A DNA stretch of 64,000 bases from Termitomyces sp. T153 (lineage: Eukaryota; Basidiomycota; Agaricomycetes; Agaricales; Lyophyllaceae), in contig JACKQL020000011.1 of assembly GCA_018296165.2 (NCBI GenBank), forward strand, positions 744,001 to 808,000, read 5' to 3'. The notes beneath the pieces were generated by a model. It was given only the letters and a program-made list of their open reading frames with translations, did not search any database and had not been told where the DNA came from. The position numbers and the translations under genes were made by a program. This document shows positions 10,189 to 20,998 of this stretch, in pieces (position 1 is the stretch's first letter; every line of letters starts with the position of its first letter).

Positions 10189-11645
10189 ATGTTGAACACC
10201 GTTAGAGTTTCCCGTCTTGTGCACCATATACCTTCATATGTTGCCAAACGCCTGTCTGCAACTTCAACTCGAAATATTGGGTCTTTCATACCTGTTATTG
10301 ACTTCACCCACTTTAGAGAAGCAGCTGGGCAACCCGAGCGGAAACATGTCGCTGACAGGATAGTATCTGCTTTCAAGGAAAGCGGTTTTATTTACTTGTC
10401 CGGCCATGGTATACCTGGAAGTAAGTGAACTTCTTTACATGTGTTACTGGTCCTCAAAGCCCACGAGGTACAATCCAGAATGCGTTCTCAAAGGTAAACT
10501 AGAGACTGTTTTTCTCGTTGTGGCCCCTACGTATAGTCAACTTATTTGGCTGAAACAGAGCGCCGAATTTTTCTCATTGCCTTCAGAAGCTAAGGTATAT
10601 GCTACCATGCTTGCATGAAGTAGGATTCACCCGAAAATTGACGTTTGCAGAACAAGCTTGCTTGGGAAGACCCAAGGTCCAACCGTGGTTACGTGACTGT
10701 TGGACGTGAACGTGTCACTCAGTCCTCAGATCCTGCTGAGATAGCTGGGCTTCGTGCTCAAGCTCCGGACTGCAAAGAATCTTTGGAGATCGGACGAGAT
10801 TGGGATGCCGAATGGAAGAATCAATGGCCTCAGGAGGCCGACGTACCTGAATTCAAGAGGGGTATGCTGGACTTTTACCAGGTAAACTCAACTTCGTCTA
10901 CCAAGATGCACTTAGCGGTAAACACCGTATTAATAGACGTGTCATAATCTTCACGTCTATGTTATGCGCTCTATCGCCCTTGGTCTTGATCTCGATGAAG
11001 ACTTCTTCGATAAGAAGATCGATGAACAATGTCACAACCTTCGTCTCCTTTCATACCCACCAATCAAGACAAGTCTACTTCAAGACGAGAATCAGGCTCG
11101 GGCTGGGTCACATAGTGGTCTGTTCACTTCGACTCACAATTTGTTCCGGACTTATTGGACCAATGGCTACAGACTATGGGACACTCACGCTTCTTTTCCA
11201 AGATTCAGTATGACCTCTGTCTGCCATAAATCACTGGGCTTATTTTACTCGTTGTCAATAGGTAGGAGGACTTGAGGTTCAGAATCCTCATACAGGCAAT
11301 TTCGTTCCTGCGACACCTATTGTAAGCGATTCTCATTGGCTGCTCAATTGACTTTAAAGTATCAACGCTCAGCCGGGAACAATTGTCATCAATGTTGGTG
11401 ATCTTCTCGCACGATGGAGCAACGATATTTTGCGTTCCACTTTACACAGAGTGGTCGCGCCGCCCGCTAAACAAATCAATGATGATGAAGCTATTACCCC
11501 TCTGCGCCAATCCATTGCTTTTTTTTGCAACCCCAACTTTTCTGCCGAAGTGGCTTGTTTGCCAAATTGTGGTACAGTGGCAAAATATCCATCTGTCAAC
11601 ACAGGAGATTATATTGTAGGACGGTTAGCAGTAACATATTCTTGA
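10189..11645 (+). CDS. 2-oxoglutarate/Fe(II)-dependent oxygenase (isopenicillin-N-synthase-like)
   Basis: Starts at ATG 10189; exons 10189-10420, 10468-10493, 10559-10594, 10651-10881, 10937-11117, 11173-11207 and two more. The N-terminal DIOX_N domain reads FIPVIDFTHF, SGFIYLSGHGIP and SAEFFSLPSEAK. The jelly-roll core shows the iron ligands in HSDYGTLTLLFQD (His, Asp) and STLHRVVAPP (distal His), and the 2-oxoglutarate-binding Arg/Ser pair in PLRQSIAFF. All catalytic residues are present. The family includes many hydroxylases and desaturases acting on small molecules, so the substrate cannot be predicted. The short N-terminal extension (Arg/Ser-rich) might be a mitochondrial signal. No neighbouring biosynthetic genes suggest a metabolite cluster. 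The second exon is only 26 nt. Confidence 0.88.
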
Positions 11646-11717
11646 AAACTAGGAACTAGAATTCAATGATACTTACGAATAAAGAGAGTTATGAACATGC
11701 GTCAAGAAGATCAGAGG

Positions 11718-12751
11718 TCAACCGTACTTATTTTCATTATCAAAAGCAAATTCTCTTCTCTGAGTGACGGTCCACTTGCTGATGTCCCAACTTGGACCCT
11801 CCAGCGGCCCCTTGGGTTCCGTGATAAGGTATGTCTTGTATTCCTTCCAAGCTCGCGACAAAACTAGGTTATCTTCGTCAACATGTCGGGCGTCAGCATA
11901 CCAAGGTTTTGGTTCCTCTTTAGCAGCCGCTCGTTCTTTTTCCTCTTCACGAATGTCATCTCTGACAGCAGCTTGATTTTCCGCGTTGAGCTCAGCAATC
12001 CATTCATTGACCCACGCCTTCTCGCGCGCGAGATCTTCAGGAGTTCTTCCCTCCGCAAGTTTCTGGCCGAGATGTTTACAGTAGGGTCCGTAAGAAGCAG
12101 GACAAGCATAGTCTTTCATCATGTTGGCCCACTCAGCCATGTTCTTCAAGAATGTGTTGAGGTTCGGAAGATCCTGCAGATTGAGTTTACCTTGGCCCTC
12201 CAAACCCCGGAGTGCGGCTACAACCAACGCCCCATAGACTTTATCTGTCTTCTTAACCCTTTCAGCGTCATCACACACTATCAAGTAATCAGTCAGATAA
12301 CGCGATATGGGTAGAAGACATCACTTACTTGGCCAAGCCATATCATCAAGATTGAACAAGGCGAGGCCCTCAAAGAGATGATACGCGTCTTCATAGCTTT
12401 TCTGCGCGATTTTGGAGTGTGCGGTGGCAATAGTTCTATCGACAAGGTTCAAGCACGCGTAAGGGTAGAAACCTGTCGCGAAGGACTCGTTTGGTAAAAA
12501 AAAAGGATGTGTGGAAGGCTACATCGACGCCTACCACTGTAGAGGTAGATATCATGTTGATAGGGATTCCTGTTGAACGCTTTTTTGGACAAATCCGCAA
12601 AGATCTCTGCGCCCGCGGTGGACACGAACATGTCGTACTTTATAAACGTGTATCCTGCAGGTATAGAAGGCTGGGCCCTTGTTAGACCAATAGCGAGTGG
12701 TTGATAATACGGTAACATGGCAAGGTGTCTGAACCACGGGCACACATACAT
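11718..12751 (-). CDS. Conserved-looking protein of unknown function
   Basis: Three exons on the minus strand. Start at ATG 12751 (or the in-frame ATG at 12718, MLPYYQPLAIG). The first exon carries GYTFIKYDMFVSTAGAEIF and ends ...DIYLYSG. An intron follows with donor GTAGGC, a nine-T tract and acceptor CGACAG. Exon 2 reads FYPYACLNLVDRTIATAH and EDAYHLFEGLALFNLDDMAW. After an intron with GTAAGT/GATAG, exon 3 reads CDDAERVKKTDKVYG and a charged helix-rich end. Splicing removes the apparent frameshift at the homopolymer near 12494-12502. Both halves look like ordered, alpha-helical protein, but I do not recognise the family. Confidence 0.6.
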
Positions 12752-13080
12752 TTACAGACATTGAAAAGGGACAACCTGAGGTGAAGAAGAAAACGGAACG
12801 CCAGTGGGTCTCGTCAGAGGTTCTTCAAAGATGCAATTAGAATTCCGCAGAAGCTTGAAGGAATTTCGGGCTGAGATCCAACCGTTCTAAACTGTAAAGT
12901 ACTTTTAGGTATATATTGAAAGAAAAAAGAGTCCGTATATATGCAAGATGATCAAGTTTTTGGTAAGGAAATGTGTACATCGAGATGATTGCATGTATGT
13001 AATGTTCACTTGTAATCTAGTTACATAAATAAAAGAGATGTTTCATGACGGAGATGAGATAAAATCGTTTCACAAAATCC
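12752..13080. other. Intergenic, no gene seen
   Basis: AT-rich spacer holding the likely 3' UTR of RCC1 (minus strand) and the upstream region of the 11718-12751 gene. No repeat or coding frame is evident. Confidence 0.5.
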
Positions 13081-14848
13081 CTACTTCTTCCTAAACAAGC
13101 CAAGTGTATGCTGGCCGCCACACGAAACCGATACCGCCGCCCATGAACCGCCTTCTTTGCGAACAACAATCCGAGGAGTCTTCACCTCTTCATCGGAAAC
13201 TCCCAACTCACCCTGGATGCCTTGGCCCCAGCAATACAAAGCGCCTGCTTGGGTGACTGCTAAGTTATTGTGAGACCCAGAGGACACTTGGATGACGGGG
13301 TCCTCCATATCAGGGAAGGTGACCAACGTAGGCTCAGGAAGGAATTCCGAGTGCATGCAATCCTCAAATGCTGGATCGTCATCGGCTAATCCAAGCTGTC
13401 CCGCGTTAGAACGACCACAAGCATAGACCTTGCCACTGGCTGTGAGGAATAGAGTATGATGGTCTCCCCCAACAATCTGCTCGACAGTGTCACCACCAAG
13501 TTCTTCTTTGCTCAGCCGCTTGACTTTTGTAGGCAACTGGACAACAGCATCACCGGCAGACTCATAGCCTGTTCCAGTCTGACCCATGCTGTTGAGCCCC
13601 CATCCCCATACATCGCCTTCGTCGTCGACAGCAAAAGAATGCCATGAGCCAGCGCCAACCCTCACTGCTTTGCGACCGCGATTGCCAAGCGTGATTTTTT
13701 CTGGAACGGTTCCATGGATTTTCCGGCGTTCAAGAACCTTGCGTCCCAGTTGAGCTTGCTCTCCAGCTCCCCAGGTGAGCACATTGCCGTGAGTGGTCAG
13801 GACGAGAAGGTGGTTCGTTCCGGCGGCGATAGCGGAAACCTTTTCAACATCTCCTGGTCTGTGTGAAAGTTCCAGGATTGGAGTAGGGAGGAATTGATGT
13901 TTCAAGCCATTTGAGAATCCTAGAGACCCTTCGTTGGCCTAGAAAGGCTTCAGTAACCGGAAAAGAAAGAGAAAATTATGCAAGCTTACTCGAAAAGAAC
14001 CCCACACTCTGAGGTCACCATGTATACTGACAGCCGCGCAGATACAGTCACCAGTCGCAACTTGAACCGCACGAAAATTTTCGTCCACCAAGGAAATTAG
14101 GGGATACGGGACACTTGTGAGTTCATCGACATCCAGGAAAGAACCGGGATTTTTGGGGTCCGGAACATCCTGTGTGATACGTCCCAATGCTGCATCGTCA
14201 TTAGTTCCGCATGTCCAAACCTGAGAATGACATGAGCAGATTGTTAAGCCTCAAGGAAATAAGGGGAAAAGCACACACAGTTCCTTTCTCATCGATAAAC
14301 AGCGTGTGGAGGCCGCCAGCCGCAACCGACTCAAGTCCTGATCCGACTTCTCCAAAAGTACCCTCTTCCATTTGCTTCTCAATCCATATATTGCGCTTGG
14401 GCTTATTGTGTTGGTCTAGGTCATCCGGCCCCATGCCAAACTGACCAAAGTTACCAGCGCCCCAGACGAAGAGTTGGAGACCAGGTCGCTTGGCCTCCGG
14501 TGGCACAGGCAGCGGGTTGAAATATGGCCGTTGCTGAGGTACTGGTGTCTCCGTAATCGATGCGAGCTTAGCATTAGTCTCTTTCTGCACAGATTGAGCA
14601 GCCTTTTTGGATGTTGGTTTACGTGAAGATCGCGGAGCCTGTGTGGGAGGATCGTTTTCTGGTTTTTGCGCTGTGGTAGTGCGAGAGCGCTTAGGAACGG
14701 GAGAGACAGCGCGTTCCTGGGGGGCGGGTCGTTTTTTCGATGCACTACTTTTGTTAGATCGGTTCGACGCCGCCTTTTCCAGCGGTGTGGGCTCTGCCTT
14801 CGAAGCAGGCTTGACGGAAGCAGCTCGCGCTGAACGACGGAGGGTCAT
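13081..14848 (-). CDS. RCC1 guanine nucleotide exchange factor for Ran
   Basis: Start at ATG 14848 (MTLRRSARAASVKP); the frame is open further upstream but without an ATG. The first 110 residues are a basic, NLS-like tail (KKRPAPQERA, PVPKRSR), as in chromatin-bound RCC1. Seven RCC1 propeller repeats follow, for example LFVWGAGNFGQFGMG, VWTCGTNDDAALGR, VLTWGAGEQAQLGR, VWGWGLNSMGQTG, VYACGRSNAGQLGL and LYCWGQGIQGELGV, ending in VSCGGQHTLGLFRKK. Two introns (near 14223-14279 and 13938-13985) join conserved blade motifs. RCC1 (Pim1/Srm1 in yeasts) loads GTP on Ran at chromatin, driving nuclear transport and spindle assembly. Length and domain order match the family. Confidence 0.93.
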
Positions 14849-15062
14849 TTCGCCAATAAAAGACGGAAACTCGGGAGTTTTCAGAAACACAGAAAACACG
14901 AGCGAATGCTGTGTGAGCTGGTGGTAGTAGAAGGCAAAGGTAGAGGCAAAGGCCACGGCACCAACTACACCGAGAAGTTTGAACAACCGAGTCACGTGGT
15001 CAGCGCGTTGACGCGGTCCTCTCTTGCTTCCAGGCCTCGCTCAACTCCAGAAAACATAGCAG

Positions 15063-15511
15063 TTGATGTGTTTGTTAGATGCTATCTCCATCTATAACCG
15101 CAATCACACTCACTCGGCTGACCGAGAGGTATTGGATTGGCAGGTTTTGGCACCTCTTCCTCGTCTATGCCTGAAGACCTTCGACATTCGTCACCCCAGA
15201 CCATTATTTCTATTGGACCATCATATTCGGGAATTATTGCGTTCATGTCGTCGCGCCAAGTCTGTCTCCCTCAATTAGGGCCCATCTGGCTATATACACC
15301 CAACCCATCTTCCGACATTAGAATCCTTAGTACGCGTCAAATATGGGCCATTCTCTACGCCAATTCGAACTGCACCTGAGAGTCATTCAGTCATTGTCTT
15401 AGCCGTTCGTCATGGATTTAATAATTGCCGACTCCGGGAGCTTGATCTCAAGACATCAAGCGTCAATGCACGGGCTACATATACAATCCAAAGGTTGTTT
15501 CCCTGAGCTTA
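15063..15511 (+). pseudogene. Possible F-box/LRR protein relic
   Basis: One frame runs from about 15063 to 15511 with a single internal TAG at 15277-15279. On both sides the residues look like the Leu-rich half of agaricomycete F-box proteins: LPRLCLKTFDIRH and IRELLRSCRRAKSVSLN before the stop, HLPTLESLVRVKYGPF and NCRLRELDLKTSSV after. There is no F-box or start codon. It might instead be a fragment with an unseen intron. Evidence is pattern-like only. Confidence 0.3.
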
Positions 15512-16071
15512 TGTTGTATGAGTCCAGGTCATGAGGTCTCACTATTCACAGGACTCTTTTTTTCTGTCTCTTCTTCTACTAAGCACCATAAATCGCCACC
15601 GCTTCATCACTTTCAAATTACACATTACACTCCCTCGGACATGTCCAACTTCATCTGGAACACCATATTGTTCTTCGCACATTACGGTCTAGTATGCTGT
15701 TTTTGTGTCACCTCCCAGTTATAGTTTTATCGATATCATTCTGTCCTACTTATCAGTGTCAATAGCTCGCTAATTACACGTGAATGGTTGAAGACGAAAT
15801 CGAGCAAGGGACTCGGACATGTCTGTGTCAGAGAACCTTGGAAGTCTATAAAGTCCACTTTTGTGGTGTCTAACGACAGATTATTCTTATTCTTGTGAGC
15901 AACCGGCATTCTATTAGTCCGACATCGAATGTGATACTCATTAGCGTTACGGTTGATCAAGCTGAAGTTGCGGTTCAAGTGACGTACATAAATACATCCA
16001 ATCAGGACATTCTCGCAGATTCTCACCTAACATGTCTATTGCTGATCCTTATTATAATCCCAACGACTATA
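15512..16071. other. Intergenic, no gene seen
   Basis: Spacer upstream of the aldehyde dehydrogenase gene. A 27-codon frame at 15643 (MSNFIWNTILFF) has no support. Confidence 0.45.
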
Positions 16072-18354
16072 ATGTCACTAGGCATTAGCCCGCATTCATG
16101 GGCTAGGTTGTGGTCTCGTCCCCTTTTAACTGTACGTCTCTATCCATACAGACTAACAAGTACTTATAATGCTCCGACCTCTACACAGCGGTCACTTCAT
16201 ATCAAGGCTCGATATATCCCCTTCGCGTCGAAAAGCAAAACTTCACTCGATGAAGGACAAGAGTGAGTTCTCTCCAACTCAGGCTGCTCCTTCTACCAAA
16301 CAGTCTCCGACGTAAACACCCAGTTTTACTGTGTCCAATCCTGCGACTGGAGAAAGTCTTTGCAAGTGAGTGAGCAGCCTGTCCCGCCCCGTGACGGTAG
16401 ACGTATGCTGCCTCAAACAGGGTCGCGTCAGTGTCAGAAGAATTCGTGAAAGAAGCAATCGACAATGCGCAGGATGCGTTTCAGTCAGGAGTATGGTCCA
16501 CGGCTCCCGCTATCCATCGGTCCAAAGTCCTTACGAAGCTCGCGCGCCTACTGGAGGACCGGATATCAGAACTGGCTGTGATTGAAACACTCCAAACAGG
16601 TCGTACGATAAGGGAGATGAATGCGCAGCTGAGCCGTCTGCCTGAGTGGCTGTGAGTGAGCCGTTGCTACCATTACGACGCAACGACACAGCCTCAGACG
16701 TGTAGGGACTACTTCGCAGCCATCCTTCGGACGCATCAAGGTTTCGTAGCGCCGACACAAGGGAACTTGTTGAATTATGTTCAACGTGTTCCATTGGGAG
16801 TTGTTGCTCAAATAACTGTCAGGATGCCATTTACCTAAATTCTTCTTGATATCGACCAAAAACTATAGCCATTCAACCATCCGCTCCTTATTGCTATCAA
16901 GAAGATTGCTCCTGCGCTGGCAGCTGGGAATTCAGTCGTTGTGAAACCGTCTGAAGTGTGTTACCCACTCTCTCGACTTGTATAAATCTTCTGTTGAGCA
17001 TCGGCATGTGCAGTTGGCACCCATTACGGCCTTGGTATTCGCAGAGATGGCAGGGCAAGCTGGAAGTAAGCTTCCGATCTTCTATTCACTTGTATCTCAC
17101 TTAACACCCTCCAGTCCCCGCTGGAGTCCTCACTGTACTTCCTGGGACTGGTGCCACTGTTGGCAAAGCAATTGTTAGCCATTCTCATGTCCGCAAGATC
17201 GACGTCACGGCAAGTGCACAAACTGCTTTCTCCGTCTTTCCTAATTGTCCATTAGGCAAGTAATCAAACAGGACGATCTGTGGGTCAAGTAGCGGGGGCA
17301 AATATTGCCTCCTTCACAGCAGAACTAGGCGGGAAGGTGTGTGTCGTTCATTGCATCACTTTTAAGCCTGTTCCTTCCATATCAACAGGCACCCATCCTC
17401 GTTTTTGACGATGCGGACATTCCGTCAGCGGTCAACGGCGTGGCATTTGCATCCTTTATCGCTTCAGGACAGACGTGTGTGTCTGGTACAAGGATCATTG
17501 TTCAAGATGGCATTTACGATACATTCATCTCTGCCCTGGTTGAGAAGACAGAGAACATCAGGAGTAGGATGGGCAACCGCGAGTCGATTTCTCTCTCAAG
17601 TATTTTCTCGAAGTGGTCTAACCTCAATATAGCAATAAATCCTCAATCAACTATGGGCCCAGTTATTTCTGAGCGTCATTTAAACCGTATCGAGGGAATA
17701 CTCGGTAGAATGAAAGGCAAGGTCTTGTGCGGTGGCTATAGATTGACTGGAACATCTCCTTTGGATGATTTTGATTATACCTACGGTTCGTTTTTGGCAC
17801 CGACCATCATCGAAGACGTCAAGTCCACGGATGAATTGTGGCAGGAAGAGGTCTTTGGACCTGTCATCGTTGCTCGACGATTCAAGGTGCGTGCTTTGAA
17901 GGAGTCCCAACAATATTCTCATCTTTCTGCAGGATGTCGTAGAAGGGGTTGCATTAGCCAATGACTGCAAGTACGGACTCGGCGCAGGCATTTGGACTTC
18001 AAATCTCGCCCGAGCACACCGCGTGGCAGCAGATATTCAGACCGGTTTATGCTGGGTAAATACACATCATAGGAATGACCCAAGTTCTCCTTGGTGTGTG
18101 GTGACCTCTACATTGGAACAGGACAATACTTACCAAATTCTAGGGGTGGCATGAAGGAGAGTGGGATCGGCAGAGAGAATGGCATTGAAGCTTTTGAGTC
18201 TTGTGAGGACAGTTTCATGGATAATCGTGCGTTCTTGTACTCACATTGCGTAGATTCCCAAAGCAAATCAACTATTGTCAATACTTCAATAGTAGAAGAG
18301 ATGCGGAAGGATGATTGGTTCTCATTTTCCGACACGCCTCGTAGATACGGCTAG
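16072..18354 (+). CDS. Aldehyde dehydrogenase (NAD(P)-dependent), probably mitochondrial or organellar N-terminus
   Basis: Start at ATG 16072, stop TAG 18352-18354, at least 13 exons. The fold is complete: [49 protein letters not shown] (cofactor site), VVVKPSE, the glycine loop [13 protein letters not shown], catalytic Glu in [14 protein letters not shown], catalytic Cys in [17 protein letters not shown], then [13 protein letters not shown] and [13 protein letters not shown]. All catalytic residues are kept. The N-terminus is Arg-rich without acids ([12 protein letters not shown]), compatible with mitochondrial import. A 57-nt segment at 16132-16188 (GTACGT, CTAAC, CACAG) is probably an intron although it keeps the frame. 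Two other introns have GC donors. Family members oxidise diverse aldehydes; the substrate is not evident. Confidence 0.88.
17210..17255 (+). other. GC-AG intron in the aldehyde dehydrogenase gene (first)
   Basis: 46 nt with donor ACG|GCAAGT, CCTAAT branch-like motif and acceptor CATTAG. It joins KIDVT to [10 protein letters not shown], restoring the conserved TGS-type cofactor loop. Confidence 0.85.
17579..17632 (+). other. GC-AG intron in the aldehyde dehydrogenase gene (second)
   Basis: 54 nt with donor ACC|GCGAGT, branch TCTAAC and acceptor ATATAG. It joins RSRMGN to [11 protein letters not shown], restoring the family's GxPxxPxTxMGP motif. The only nearby GT donor gives the wrong frame. 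Confidence 0.85.
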
Positions 18355-18476
18355 CCCATCTCTGTTCATTAGTCCTACATAACATTGGATGAATACAATT
18401 ACATGTGGTATGTGATAATGTGATACAACGGGTCCCCCAATTTTCGTGTCCATGGTCGTCAAAAGGGATGTCTAGA

Positions 18477-19385
18477 TCAAGCTGTTGTCTTCACTGCCTC
18501 GTGTCGTGCAGGTGTCTAGATGGAAAAGTGAGTGAAATAGAAAAATATGTGCACAAAATACAAGGACCAACCTCTCCAACTTCCACGGGTGGCTCGTCGA
18601 TGAAGTCTGGTACTTTGTTCAAATCTGCGAGGTAAGACGCCCCTTCCTCTTCCTCTTCCAGCGCGAGTGCATCGAGCTCTGTTATAGGAACATCAGCCCA
18701 GGAACATTCGCAAGTGACATTAGCACTCACCAGCTTCAAGATCAGCATCATCAAGCTCATCTGGAACAGCATAGGAACGACCAAGCATCTCCTGTACCTC
18801 ATTTGCCTGTTCTATTAGATCTTCCATTTCATATTGCATGTTCTGGGTGAGCATGATCAGCAGTCCTAACTATGCAGCACAGATGGACCCATAAGAACCT
18901 CGATCTTATCAACATCGATCTTTCCGTATTGCTTGCGCATCTCCTTATTCGCGATCTGCATTGCATCAACGGTGGCCATTGTATTCCTCAAATTATCAGT
19001 CGTCATAGCCGCGGACTCCATATTGAACGTTTGCTGCGCTAGCTGAGCAATTTGATTCTCGTACAGCTTTTTCTGCCGGAGCGTCCTCAGTGCGCGTTGT
19101 TGGACTGCATTCTAACGTAAAATGAGCCATCGACGGGGCAGAACTCAGATAGAAATCCAGACACCTTTCCTGGGCCATTCCGTAACTTTGATAGTTGCTC
19201 TTTATATCGTGCAAGTTCGGCGTCCAGCTTTTTGACCTTGACTTCTATTGAAGCCACACGAGCATCGGTCTATGATGAGGTCATTATGAAAGATCGCATT
19301 CTGTTAGGATACTGACGGATGCAATTGCGTCTTGAAGGGTGGTCGTTGGTTTCTTGGGTGCTGAGGAGCCAAAGAAACGATTCAT
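18477..19385 (-). CDS. VPS60: ESCRT-III accessory subunit Vps60/CHMP5
   Basis: Start at ATG 19385: MNRFFGSSAPKKPTTTL, then DAIASTDARVASIEVKVKKL, LSKLRNGPGK, VQQRALRTLRQKKLYENQ and MESAAMTTDNLRNTMATVDA. This is the Snf7-family core with the Vps60-specific N-terminal FG..KPK and NGPGK signatures. The acidic C-terminal half (DELDDADLEAELDALALEEE, then VPDFIDEPP) matches CHMP5. The last short exon reads TPARHEAVKTTA with stop at 18477-18479. Vps60 acts late in multivesicular-body sorting and activates the Vps4 ATPase through Vta1. The gene is divergent to the zinc-finger gene, with 109 bp between start codons. Internal exon joins near 18730-18870 and 19113-19160 follow from the conserved core. 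Confidence 0.9.
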
Positions 19386-19494
19386 CGTGAAGCAGGCGAA
19401 GGCAGCGCAGTAATAATCGGGAACAATGAGCTGTGGCAATAGAGACAAACAACGCGGCCAAACGTGTCATTCCCGTCCATTCCTCTTCGAAACC

Positions 19495-20761
19495 ATGCCT
19501 CAGTCGCTGCGTAGTCCCTCCTTAAGATCCCCCTCTCCGTCTTTCTCTGAGTCGTCGGGCAATGAGGAGAGTATGTTTCTCTCTGGCAATGCTCTCGGAC
19601 TCGGGCCTTCGGCTTCCCGACCTGGATCGCCCCGAAATCCGGACACCATTCATCTAGAAGACGTCGAATCTGACAGCGTAACATGTCTCTGGGATGACTG
19701 CGGTAAAGTGTTCACACATCTTCCAACGCTGATCTCGCACATTCACGATGGTGGGCTTCCTGTTCTCCATTCTATCAATTAGATCCAATCTTATGACCTA
19801 CAGAACATATTGGTGTTCACAAATCGAATTATACCTGCGAATGGTCAACCTGTACACGCCGTGGTCTTACACAGACATCTCGATTTGCTCTCATTTCGCA
19901 CATTCGATCCCACACTGGAGAGAAACCTTTCAACTGTACCCTTCCTGGTGTGTCCGCTTGCATGGTCGACAACCCCTTATGGGCCTAATCATCTCCAACT
20001 AGAATGTGACAAATCCTTCACTCGTTCCGATGCTCTCGCCAAACATCTACGCCTCCAGCACAACATTGAGCCGCCTGCACCAGGCCGTGGTGGCTATCGG
20101 AAACGCAAACGAGGTACCGACGATCAAGGATCCGGGAATGGGTCCACCTCCCATGCGCCACCCCCTGGACTTCTGAATGACAATTCTGGGACTTTCAACA
20201 CCTTCAAATTTGAACCCAGCCCATACCCAGATGATCAGAACTCGCCAGCTAACTATCTAAATGGTCATCGTCGGTCACCTAGCCCTCATCATCTCTCGCG
20301 ACAGCGTGCCGGCTCCCCTGAATACGAGGGCCCAGATGATGATGACAGCAACAATTCTGGGCCAGATGTACTCCCGGAATATCTGCAGAAGCAGTACGAC
20401 CCAGAAACACAGACAATCCAAGGCCGTTCACCGGCAATGGTTATGTACCTTCTGATGAAGGCAAAACACCGTTATGCGCTTGAGCAACATGAGTCTCTCC
20501 TTGAGGAGCTGCGTTTAGCCAAATTGGAGTTACAAGACCAGCGGGACCGGAAGGATGCTGCTTTGGACCAACTACTTGGAAGCATGTTTGAGTACGTGGT
20601 TGTAATGAAGTATCTCTCCATGCCTGATTGACATGCTGTTGTCTAGCTCGAGAGCTGAAGAGTTCATGTCACAATTACCACCAGCACCAGCTATGATGAT
20701 ATCTTCGTCGTATCCACCAGGAATGCCTCCACCTCCACCCATGAATGGCAGCAGTCGTTGA
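19495..20761 (+). CDS. C2H2 zinc-finger protein, possibly Iec1-like chromatin/transcription regulator
   Basis: ATG at 19495, stop TGA 20759-20761, four or more exons. Three zinc fingers lie in the first 190 residues: CLWDDCGKVFTHLPTLISHI with its second His in the next exon (EHIGVH), CEWSTCTRRGLTQ...HIRSH, and the TGEKPF linker followed by ECDKSFTRSDALAKHLRLQH. Two introns at about 19749-19801 and 19946-20001 split fingers one and three; splicing restores every Cys and His. After a basic KRKR patch and a disordered region comes a helical segment (RSPAMVMYLLMKAKHRYALE...LLEELRLAKLELQ). Finger spacing plus this helix reminds me of fungal INO80-associated Iec1-type proteins, but that link is from memory of the general pattern. 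Confidence 0.75.
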
Positions 20762-20998
20762 GCTTTTGTTTAGTTGCTGCATTGTTTTAGGTTGATTTTG
20801 ATACACTATAAACTGTTAATACATTAGGGAATACTTTTGTACTTGTTCTGCCGCTCTCTTTACAGTTCCGCAATAAATAGAAGTAAAACTCTGGAGAACA
20901 TTCCATGCTATTGAAATTTCCAATTACCGACATTCAATGCATCCGTGTCATTGGTAAAAACCTATATATCGATCTTGAATCAGCCGCGAAAGAGGGTG

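Noticed and set aside
12490..12505. Apparent frameshift at a run of nine A (T on the minus strand) in the 11718-12751 gene
   Set aside because: An intron with donor GTAGGC and acceptor CGACAG removes the run entirely and rejoins DIYLYSG to FYPYACLN in frame, so no frameshift is needed.
10189..18354. A secondary-metabolite cluster around the 2OG oxygenase and the aldehyde dehydrogenase
   Set aside because: The genes between them include RCC1 and no synthase, transporter or cluster regulator; they are ordinary neighbours.
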